In this document: positions 25,801 to 37,800 of the stretch, piece by piece | Numbering within the stretch: position 1 is the stretch's first letter | Layout of the letters: the number at the start of each line of letters is the position of its first letter | Assembly (NCBI RefSeq): GCF_032854445.1 | Contig: NC_088307.1 | Location: 27,196,547 to 27,260,546 of the forward strand | From: Liolophura sinensis | Lineage: Eukaryota; Mollusca; Polyplacophora; Chitonida; Chitonidae | Length of the DNA: 64,000 bases | Direction: 5' to 3' | The notes under the pieces: model-generated | Seen by the model: only the letters and a program-made list of their open reading frames with translations | What the model was told of the DNA's origin: nothing | Database searches by the model: none | Position numbers and translations under genes: made by a program

Positions 25801-28800
25801 CACCAGACACAAACTTTTCCTTCAACAACTGTAGTGGACCACGCACAGTATGGCCAAACACCAGCTCAAATGGACTAAATCTAAGTGACTCTTGTACAGA
25901 CTCTCTTACAGCAAACATTAGCAAAGGTACACCCTCATCCCAATCTTTCCCCGTCTCAAAGCAGTAAGTTCTTATCATACTTTTCAGTGTCTGATGGAAT
26001 CTCTCTAGTGCTCCTTGACTTTGTGGGTGATAAGCTGAGGATTTATACTGGCTAATACCTAGCTCATGCATAACTTGTTGGAACACACCAGACATGAAAT
26101 TTGAACCCTGGTCTGACTGTACTGACTTAGGCAGACCAAACATGGTGAAGAACTTAACTAAAGCCTTAATTACAGTCTTGGCAGTAATATTCCTTAGTGG
26201 AATTGCCTCAGGGAAACGAGTTGAAGTACACATTATGGTTAACATATACTGATTTCCAGACTTTGTCTTAGGTAGCGGACCAACACAATCTATTAAGATT
26301 CTACTGAAGGGCTCACCAATTGCAGGAATAGGCCTCAAGGCTGCCTTGGGGATCGTCTGGTTAGGTTTCCCCACTAACTGACATGCATGACAAGACCTGC
26401 AAAATTCAGTAACATCTTTCCTTATTCCTGGCCAATAAAAATGACTGAGAATCTTATGATAGGTCTTATTAACACCTAAATGACCTGCTAACGGCGTTTC
26501 ATGCGCTATGGTCAGTATGTCTTTACGATAAGACTTGGGCACAACTACCTGATGCTTAATTGCCCATTCATCCTCCAACGAAACATCGGGAGGCCTCCAC
26601 TGCCGCATCAATATGCCAGACTTGACATAGTAGTAGCATGGGTCAGGTAAAGATTCACCATCTTTAGCTGCATCATTAAACAAGCAAGAAATACTTGGAT
26701 CACTGTGTTGTTCAGCAATCAACTCAGTCCTACAAAATGGCTGATCACCACTAACAAAATTAGTATCTACTTCCTGCTGGCTGTCTAATTTGGAAGAATC
26801 ACCATCCAACATGTTGTTGAGAAAAGTCTCGCTCAAATCAACAGAACTACCCTGGTCCGTACTGACTTTTCTAGACATAGCTCTTGTAACAACACAGGAC
26901 GGATATAAACCCGCTATCTCGCTTTCAACTGGCTCTGTGACTGAATTCAGAGAAGGCTTATCAACCATTAAGGGATCAACAGTAACCTTATCATGTGCTA
27001 AGTCATTTCCCAACAACAAATGAATACCCTCAAAAGGTAATGAAGGCTTAATGCCTACCCTGACAGGTCCAGATATCAAATCTGATGACAAATAAATATC
27101 ATGAAGGGGAACACTGACAAAGTCACTAGACTCTACTCCTCTAATAAGGGCACGAACCCCAGAGTATGACTCTTCAGAAAAGGGCAGAGTATTCATCAAC
27201 AACAGAGACTGAGATGCCCCAGTATCCCTTAATATCTTTATAGGGGTAGCACAAGACATGTCGCTTCTAAGCGACACTGAACCAGAATTGATAAACGGAG
27301 CGAAGCTATCCATAGAGCATTTGGGAATCTTATCCAATCCTGTATCAGCTAACTCAGATCTGCTTTTAACTGCTGATGTAACTTCCGGCAATGTTTTGTG
27401 CATTGTAACACAAAGACCTGTGGGCTTAGACTCATTCTGAGCTTCACGTATCCTTTTCAACTTGTAACATTCACTCATCACGTGACCTACCCGCTTGCAA
27501 AAATTACAAGTGACCCTATTTCGAGGACTACCATTCCAATCTGAACTACGTGAACCATGAGCTGTAGATCCATTGGAGCCTGGTGTAGAACTCTTCTGTG
27601 TAGAGCTACCTCTACCTGTTGCATGTGACTGGGTATTTCTACGTGTAAATGAATTAAATGGCTTACCCGTGTATGTAACCTTATGTGTCAAGGAATAATT
27701 ATCAGCTAAACTGGCTGCCTCTTCAAGTGTACTCGCCTTCTGCTCATCAACGAACACCTTTACATCACTATGAATACAACGCTTGAACTCTTCTACCAGC
27801 ACAAGCTGACGCAAACTTTCAAAATCCTTGCCTATTTTCTTGGCTTTACACCAGCAATCAAACAACTGCTCCTTAGCTCGACCAAACTCAACGTATGTCT
27901 GATCTCTACCTTTTTCACAGTTACGAAATTTCTGGCGGTAAGCTTCAGGCACCAATTCATAACCCTTCAAAATTACCTCTTTCACATAGTCATAATTGGA
28001 AGCATTCTCTACACTTAACTGAGTGTAAATTTCCCTGGCCTTTCCAATTAGCACACTCTGTAATAACATAGTCCAGAACTCTTTAGGCCACTTCAAGCTA
28101 TTTGCAATTTTCTCAAAATGCAGAAAATATTTATCCACCTCTTTTTCCTGAAAGGATGGAACTAACCGAATGTATTTGGTCACATCAAATCCGGAATCCT
28201 GTCTACCGGAAGGACCCGGTTTCTCACCTCTCTCAACCTCTAACTTTTTCATTTGGAACTCCAATTCTCTTTCCCTCTCTCTTTCTTGCATTTTCAACTT
28301 TTCTAACTCTATCTCATGTTCCCTCTCTTTTTCTTGCCTCTCTCTCTCATGTTCCCTCTCTTTCTCTCTCTCTCTTTCCTCTTTCTCCAATCTCAACTTT
28401 AACTCAAACTGCTTAAACTTAAGCTCGGCATCAGACTGACTCTCGAACTCATAATCAGATAATGCAGAACTATCAAACTTCCCTATCTCCACTAAATGTT
28501 TCAACAAAGTATACTGCATATCTCTTTTCCTCCATGAAGACTTTACGGACAAGCCTAAAAATGTCCCTAACTTAACCAAGTCTTCCTTCTTTAAACTCTC
28601 AAAAACATCCTGATCGGGCGCATTAACAAACTGTTTAGGATCAAAATCTCCCATTGTAAATATTTAGCCACTGAATCTTTCACCGTTAAAATTAAGCAAT
28701 CGCTTCTCACTTGTTTTTAATTTCAAATATCCGGTGCAAAACAAAAGGGAAACAATCAGTTCCCGGACAAGCCCCTAATTTCTGTTACGGTATTGAAAAC

Positions 28801-31800
28801 GGCAACAGAAAACAGACTCAGTGACTCAATATTACAATGTAAACAATGCTTTATATATAAAATGAGACGTACAGTTTTACAGACAGTTCAACAACAGCAA
28901 CATAAAAAAACATACACATCAGTATTACCGGTCTTTACAAGTTTCCAGTTCACCTTTGCATCCCAAGGAATGTATTCCAGGAAATCCAATGTAAAGACCA
29001 TGGGATAAACACACAATTCACAAATTGTCCTAGACAGGTACTTCACCAGGTTAGCGAACACGAACACAGTACACAGGTCTGGAACAGTCAAGCCTTTGAA
29101 TGACGTCACACCCGCAGAGCACAACACAGGGTAAATACAGGCATGGAGGTATAATCCACTTCAGATCAGTCACAGCTCCCGCAGAAGCTCACAAACGAGC
29201 CGTTCAGAGACGTAGAGTAATGTCACCTTGTGGCAGAACGAACGTCCTTTGCAAAACTGAAAACTTCAGTTTAGAGTCCTTGACGACCTTGTCGGTCAGG
29301 TGAGGTCAGCGTGTTAAACAAATTACACAGTCCACACTGTATAATCATAATCAAGATCCGAACACCAATAAACGTGACTTCCGCAGAAATTCACATAAAC
29401 CAGACATCAGTACTACTGTGGTACACAAACGGTGCCGGCATAAAAAAAAAAACTGTCCTCCCAAATGAAACTGGCATCCCCAGCTCATATCAAAATAATG
29501 GACTCGATACGAGAGCGTCTCACACTCTCCTGGCTCCCAGTGGATGCAGCAAAAATACCTCCACTCTGCACAGAAAACACGGCTTATATACGGTCCAGGT
29601 GGATTCAACTATTCTTAGACACAGAATTAACAGCCAATGAACATCCAGTTAAATAAACAGAGCATTGAACAAGGTGCTTTCGGCCAGGTCCGCGCTGTAC
29701 ATATATAACAGGGCCTGTTATGCTTATAACATATAACACAAAGGTCCGCAGACTAACAGTACATGAAGACGTTAAATAGTCATACATAACAATATGGCAA
29801 CGTAAAACGTAATTATGACTCCATAACACCTGCATATGGCAACGTAAAACGTAATTATGACTCCATAACACCTGCATATGGCAACGTAAAACGTAATTAT
29901 GACTCCATAACACCTGCATATGGCAACGTACAACGTAATTATGACTCCATAACACCTCCATGAGGCAACGTAAAACGTAATTATGACCCCATAACCCCTC
30001 CATATAACACCACGCAACCAACCGGCGGGCGACCACCCCCATCGACAGCCTCGTCAACTGATTTCATCTGAAGGTTCCTGACGGTCACGATGACGGGATC
30101 GTACAACGTCCGAACGTAAATCGCTTGAAGATCAGCTAAAATACCTGAACAGGGAAAGTACGTGAAATATGCCGTCGTACATGCACCACATCTGAATACA
30201 TGAATACTAATGAATCCATCTATCAAGCAGTCTCTGGGTACTTGAACCAATTAACTACGGCCACTGTTTTGTTTACATTTAATATAATCAGTTTATTATC
30301 TATTCCAGGAGAACTGTTGAGCTTATGGGTTGTGAAAACCCCGCATGGCCAAAGGGGTTAATAATCCCACGTTGCCGTTTGGACGAGGTGCAGCGTCTGA
30401 TTTCCTACTTACCTGTGCATCCGCAATATAAGAGATTACAGCATGACGGAAAACACATCAGCAACGATGGTGTGATAATTGGCAAATAGTCACAAGTAAC
30501 CGGTGAAATACGGCCTCTTGTAAATTCATACAAGGTAGGGCTCAATCATAACAGTCCATCTGAATGCCTAAGTAGTAGCAATTTAGATGCTTTCTAGCAC
30601 CACGTTTTAGGCAGAATTAGGTAAAATAAATGTAGGTCTGTTGTAAATTAATCACGTAAAACGCCAATACAGCACCATATGGCGAAATTATGACATCACA
30701 AAATTTTAGTATGAAATCAATTGAAAAATAAATTATCGATATGAGTTCTTACACGTAAAAAATTGCTATAGGGGCATGTCTTCACTTCATGCACAAGCTG
30801 TCACGAAAACTGGTGGTTATGCGAGGCTGATTTTTCGATATGAAGCTGAGAAATGTACTATATAAGTAGTAGGGAAACTTATTGCGCTCGTTTAACCTTG
30901 AGACAGAAAGAGTTCTGTCCCTTTGACCAGGTATACTCTGCTCTCGCGTTCTCACTATGTGCCCAGAGTTCCAAGAAAACGCTGATACACTAGGCCGCAA
31001 ACGGTGAAAATCGAATCTAGCATAGCCCATCAAATTTTTTGTTTTTTAGATCACACAGGAAACTGACACAAGGAATAACGCGATACACATGTACAGACTG
31101 TGGGGTAAATATGCACGCTGGACACACGAAGTTTGCGATCAGCATTGGATGTATTTGGTGCGGCAGTCGCGCCATTTCTCTCGGTGTCTTAATGTCAATA
31201 AGGGTCGCTCGAGCTCTGGGCGCTTCAATAGGCAATCTTCCTGGATATCCACTGGATACTACACTCAAAAAATCGGTTAAATTCAACATAGCGATTCCGT
31301 TACACTAACAGAATGTTGTGCTGAATATGTGTGTTATGTATACACAAAATACATTGTGTTATCATAACAGAATTGTGCTGAATATGTGTGTTATGTATAC
31401 ACAAAATACATTGTGTTATAATAACAGAATACAATCTGGAATCAGTCAGACAACAGCCTCAATTTAACAGAATGTTTATTAATTGTACTTGCTTTTTCTC
31501 ACGTGAAGATTAGATCAAAGAAAATTATTGGTGAGGCCGATAACGGTTTTAATGTTCTTTGATGATCGCTTATCTTCTACCAATCGGACTTGCAAGCCGT
31601 GCATAGCAAGGTCTGCCAACAGCCTGCGCATAATCGTTGGTTTCATCCGGGTTCTGCCCGGTTTCCTCCCACGACAATGCTGGCCGCCGTTGTATAAGTG
31701 AAATATTCTTGAGTACGGCGTAAAACACCAATCAAATAAATAAATAAATAAGTAAATAAACAAAAAAATAAATAAATGGGGCTTGAAAGCCTATACGTCA

Positions 31801-34800
31801 CGCCCCCACACATAATCCTGGCTGCCGTCATAGAAGTGAGTCATTTTTTAAAAATATTATATTGCATGTTAAATGTGATGACAACAGAAACCCTAACTGA
31901 GGTAAACTGACACAAGGCCGTGTTTCATCGGTTATGTGTAACCATTTGCCGATTATCATACTGTCCTCGATGTCCTAATTTTACTCTCTTTGTTAGACTG
32001 TCTTCTGTTATATTTAACAACATTCAAGTATTCAGTCTAACCTCTAAACTATTTTACTGTTTGGCTTTCATTTTAAATGAAGATATTATTATTATTATTA
32101 TTATTAAGCTAAGAGTGTTGTACATGATTGCACTACGCTCTCAGTCTCTCCCTTCACTTCTTGTATTGCCAGGAAGATGTATAGCGATCGATACTCTGCT
32201 ACAATACAGCTTTAAACGCAATTATCAATAGCTATCGTCAATATTTTGACCAGTTAATCTGGCTTTATGTATAGAGCGATATATTTCAAGCACATACACT
32301 GTTTTGTGTCCGACACTGTTATATTTATTCTGAGTCTTATCAGCAATGATAAATGTTGTTTTTAAAATCGCAAATTTAAGCGGAAAGACACATAAAAAAG
32401 TTAAAAAAAAAACAGATCCAAAACGTGTTTGAAAAAAGTCATAACTAACCATGACCAAACAAACCTTAATAAAGAATACAGAAGAATGGAGCACAAGCTG
32501 ATAATAACAGAAATCTCGATTTGAAGTTTTGTTACAGCTGTTTTGAAAATACATTATGAATGAAGACTTGGCGAAATATCTGCTCTTTTATTACTTCATT
32601 CATCTACATTAAAAAATACGGAATATTTCAGTTAAATGACGACGGCCAGCATTATGGTGAGGAAAAAACGGTCAGAGCCAAGTAGAATCCCACGGTCATC
32701 CACAGGTTGCCAGCAGACCTTCCGGCATACAACCGGAGAGGAGGCCAGCATGAGCTGGACTCACAGCGACCGCAATGGTGAGAGACCTCTGAATATGGGT
32801 TGTGCAAAAATGTGTTCATAGATCACTAATGGCTTATTGTGATGTTTACATAGGTTATAGTGAATGTAGACTTCACAACTAAGTTTTACATAATGAGTAC
32901 AGGAAAATTGACGTGGGTCGGAAACCATTAAATACCACGTCTTACATGTGTGAGGCTCAGAAATTTACATCCCGTGAAAAGACACATTGTTCGATGAGTC
33001 ACATTGCACAAGGTATAGGGGTGTGCCAATCCACATTGATTCATGACAAGGATATATATTATTTATTATAACAGAGATGACGGATGAAGAAACATGTATC
33101 AACATTTAATTACTTCATTGTTGAACAAAACCACAAAAAATTTAAACAAACAAACACATTTATAAACCTCGGCCCCAACTTCACCGCTGTGAAGCAAACC
33201 TTAATTCGTAACTTCACCCTCAAATTTTTGAGATCTAATAATGTTGGGTTTTTCACAAGGCGGTGCACGAAAATCATGAAAGTGTGAATCGGTCTGAGAA
33301 AGTCCAAATCTGGAGTGTGGGTTTTGTACCATTTTTTCCCCACCTAATACGAAGTGGCGAAAACGGAAAACTAGTCACCTGATGGTGAATTTCCACGAAT
33401 AAATCATTAAGTTTTCCTGTCACATTTCCCTGCACAATACGGTGAGTCACACGGTGTAATATTTGGGCGTGTTCACGTCAGGTCTAAGATCGATTTCTCG
33501 TTTTGTTTGGGTTATCGATCAGTACCGATATACTTGATGAACTGCTCGTTTTGACACCTGCTGCAGGCGGTCACGGCCTGGGCTAACGGCAGGGCTGTTA
33601 CTCATACAGACGCAATATGTTCAAACCGAGGCCTGAAACCGAACCATACCACACCACTTGACCGCTAAAATCGGAATGCTTCCAGGTCAAAAGTTACAGG
33701 ACCTACCTATATGAAATAAAGGAACAGTTAACATAGCGGGTAAAATTCCACAAACCACTTTTTACTACAGACACAAAGGAACTGTGGCAAACTTGAACAT
33801 CTACACCTTTTTGTACATTGGCTACACAACTAGAGTACTTGAGTGGTGTAGCATTAGAGGAGAATACAGGCAAGGACATCGACGTGATCACACGAGAGAA
33901 ACAGAAAGAATTGTGAAGGCAAGAGTATTTGGCCCTTCTCCACCAGATGTCTCTGCTCTAACGGATCATAAGAGGGTTTAAGGTTACACACGCGCAATTC
34001 AGGCAACTAGGTCCAAGCTTTGTCTGCGAACTGAAGAGAGAAGCAGCACTGATTGGATAATACTGCCACACAGACCGTTTAGGTTGTTGATACTCTATAA
34101 AAAATGGCACAGCTATTTTGCACCTGGTTAAAATATATCAGAATTTTGTCTGATTTGGATAGAACTGAAAACTTTTTCACCAGGTTACCAAGGTAACAAA
34201 ATGCTATGACTTCACTTCCAGCAATCACAGCTTAGAAAATGATGGTCATACTTGGCTAATTTTTTCATATGTTCGAGAAAAAAGTGCAAGCTGCATGTCG
34301 TGGTATGGCATGGTACCACGCGAAAGTTATAGAATATACGTTTTTGAGGTTAAAGCTCCATAAACTATGTCACTGAGCACATGCGTTATTCAGGAATGAG
34401 GGAGAAGTGGGCATGTTGGGCAAATAGTCTCAACAACAAACTGCATAGGTCAACTTTATAGTACTACAAAAATAGATGACAATATTCTACAATATCCAAC
34501 CTTTCACAATGTTTTCTGCGCCGATGCAAGAGTTATTTCCAACTGTTGAATCTGTACTTAAACTGACAACAAAAACTGATTCATTCAGTACAGAGATTAA
34601 ACGAAAGCTTGCGGTAAGGACACGAAATTGAAGAATCCAGCAGAATCTAGCAACAGACATAAACTACAGGAAATAGGCTTTTCTCTTCTCAATCTTTCCA
34701 GATTATTTCATATTAGTTTTTAAGGATGAAGGAAACAAGAATGACCAGCGTAATCCATTGGCATGTAACACGACTTGCATTAACATTTAGGCCTTGCTAC

Positions 34801-37800
34801 ACTTTTCATACATTTCATGCTGTTATGCCATACACATGTATTCATTCCTGAAATTTCCTTAATAAACACGCAACATCACTTTACTAAATAAAATTGATTT
34901 TGATACAGACAAAAACACTTCTGTTGTATGAACACAAACGCATTTCCGTGTTGAATGAACCAACGCAAGTTGCTGCCTTTGACTTTAACATAAGTGTTTT
35001 CTTGTGTGTCAGTAACTCGTAATACAACTCTGATTTAAAACCGAACATGGAAATAATAAAAAGTTTTATTAAATATTATAATTATTGTTACAAAATCATG
35101 ACATTGCATTCATTAGCACAATAAATATTATGTAAGATAGAATTGTATACAAACGTCTGTCTGTCTAAAGACATTATGTTCAAAAATTGCTCAATAAAAT
35201 AAGTTAAAAATGTCTTTGAAATATATGTTATTACACATGCAATAAGCACTGGCCACCCTTTTTCCTGATTTCGGTTCACATAAAACTTTGCACGCGTTTC
35301 TTTTTTCAGCATTTATCTTCACAGATTTCACAGAGGCAGATTAAACTTTTTATCCAGTAATTTTGTGATACGATATAACAACAAAGAAATAAGTTGGATA
35401 CCCCACACATTATAAAAGTAATAAGAAGTTTTGATTGGTCATTGCACCTTTCATTGATAGGCTTGTCCAGTGAAAAATTAAAAAAAAAATGCACGCCGAA
35501 TTACTTTAACCTGGCAAATTTGCCGCCGGGCACAAAAGGCTAATTAAACAAAGGCAAAACTGCTATATCAGTTCAATTTATAGAAAGAAACTGTGTAAAT
35601 GCTCTGTCAGACTGAAGCTAGAGGAATTCATGCAGTACTTTTGCATAAAAGGCTGCATCTTTTTGAATTAATGTTTATGTAAAGGTTTACTCATGAGCGC
35701 TAAAAGTTTACCAGTGTTAATCTTTACTGTTCATTGCAAAAGTAAACGTTTACTTGCGAAGCTTTATTGCACAGCATGCAGCATGGAGCCCGGCTGTTCG
35801 TCTTCATTTAAAGTTATATCAGTTAAGTTTCTCAAAGACACCGAAATCAGAATCTGATTCAACATCTTAACTTTTTATATACATTTCAGATCTCATGTAA
35901 CAAAATTAATCCTATGGCTATGTAGAGCAGCTAGGTAATATCCGTACATCAACAACACATTTGTGTCCTCCGATTGATGTACCTACTCGTCTTCCTAGGA
36001 CGTATCGAATTTCGTAAGTCAAATTAACACGAGGTATAATTATGTTCCACATTGACATCACGACAACTGAGATCAATGCAGATTTAGCATCCATATGTAC
36101 CGTCACACGAACAAATCCAAATTGGAACATAAATCAAGTCTTTAGAAACGTCGCAGACATTGTTTATCGTCCAAGGACCATGAATGATTACTGGCAAGAC
36201 CAGAAAATGTCCGAATTGCTGATAAAATGGGTATAAACCATACAAGTCAGTTGTGATAGAAATGTGGTAAATTCTAAGAATCAAGTTCGAGCCAAAGGGT
36301 TTTGATAAATGAGTGGCTTTAAATGCTAAAATTACGGAACGAACATCAAACGTGATAATTTCTTGTTGTTTTCATTTCTAGTGTTAAAAGTGCCATGAAA
36401 TGGACACCACTGATTACGAGCACTAAACATTATACTATCACAACTTAAAAGTTTGTTTTCCCATTTAAATCCGTCACACTAAGGATCCATTGATTTCGTC
36501 GAACTCCCCAAACCCAGCATAGTTCAGATTTGGGTTATTGTTCGTGAACAGAACTCGGGGATCAAGTCCCTTGATATCTCGTGGCGGTTTGGCTTTTCTG
36601 ATCTGCAGAGGACTCTTCTGTATTCTCGAAACGTCAGCAGGATTATTGGGCGGCGTAACAATCTTAGCGGATTGTGGAAGGCCGTTCAACATTGTTGGTT
36701 GTTTCTCCGCTTGCAGGACTTTACCTTGGCTGTTGTGCACCCTGGAATGGATAGGGACGGAGCTAATTCTTGAGGTTTCGGCCCGTTGAGATGGATCTGA
36801 CTGTGAACATGCTGCTGAACCTGGTAAACTTGTGGACGGATTTTCCGTGGGACGACTTCTTAATGCCAGTGAATTTTGTGATAAACTTGGAGTAGAAACG
36901 CTCGCGTTCTGAGACAGGCTTGGCCCGGAACTACTTGCAGGCGCCGGTGAAATCCTGGTGTAACTCGGGGTAAGTTCACGACTGGCTGGAACGGTCGTAG
37001 CCCTGTTTGTAACTGGAGTGATCCCAGTGTCAGGCGACTTTAGAGATGTCACATTTGGGCTGCTTTGTGTTGAGGCAGCACTATAAGGTGTAACTGAGGC
37101 AGGACTATTTCTTGGAATTGTAACACTTGCAGTTGACTTTGACGGATTAGAACTATTTTTCAGTGATGCGTCACCGAGAGTTAGCCCTAGATTCTGTCCG
37201 GAATGTCTATCATTAGAAGAGGGATTTTGCTGCTGTATGGTTTTATTAGGACTATTTCCCTTTACCTCATCGCTAACACCACTAGACATTCCATCTGGAG
37301 GTAGACGACCATGAAGGGACAGGCCATTACTATTCCTTTCAAGGCTGAATTCAGTTCTCTGTTCTAGCGGACTGCTGCGAACAGGCTTGTGGTTACCTTT
37401 GGGAACAGAATTAGAATTCAAAGTTACCATAGACAGAGTTTCATTTTTCATGGTTATAGTAGGAGTAGACAGATTCGAAGATTTGGAATCATAGCCGCTC
37501 CCACCATTGCCGTCACTTCTAAGCTGAAGGTTTAGCGAGTGAACTGACATTGTTGACATGTCATCTTCCTCTCCTTTCATCGAGTGTTTTTCGTCAGAAA
37601 ACTGCTTATAAGCGTGTCTAGACGACACGCCATCTTGGAGTCGCTCTTGGTTACCTTCGTCCGCTTTCATACGTCGCACCGCAAGACACCTGCGAAACAG
37701 AATCACGGCGACGATGATACAAAGCACGAAGAGAACAAAGAGGAAGACGCCAATAGCGATGTAGACGAAGAGCATGGAGGAGTTGTCGTCATTCGGATCG

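Larger units (their letters stand above)
23699..29791 (-). mobile_element. Ty3/gypsy LTR retrotransposon, Gmr1-like domain order, RT catalytic domain missing
   Basis: 6093-bp element read on the minus strand. Two LTRs (1009 and 1007 bp, TGTTA…TAACA) differ by three substitutions and two bases in an A-run. The flanks show a 4-bp target duplication (ATAT at 23695-23698 and 29792-29795). Order from 5' LTR: primer site, gag (coiled coil, SCAN-like region, zinc knuckle), protease (DTG), integrase (HHCC, DD35E, GPY module), then the C-terminal tail of RT and RNase H, polypurine tract, 3' LTR. Integrase before RT/RNase H is the order described for Gmr1-like Ty3/gypsy elements and differs from ordinary gypsy elements. 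The RT palm with its YxDD motif is absent, so the copy cannot be autonomous. Confidence 0.93.
30634..36473. other. 3' flank of the membrane exon / long intron
   Basis: Holds two SINEs, the 31308-31432 direct repeat and dispersed repeat 31855-32010. From about 33000 to 36473 I see no recognisable coding exon. AATAAA-type motifs on the minus strand near 35063 could end the membrane transcript. Confidence 0.6.

Noticed and set aside
28102-28439. Plus-strand Ser/Leu/Phe-rich open frames
   Set aside because: Antisense of the Glu/Arg coiled coil of the retrotransposon gag.
33084-36284. Several 60-77 codon open frames in the 3' flank of the membrane exon
   Set aside because: No homology, no splice-phase partner, both strands equally open in AT-rich sequence.
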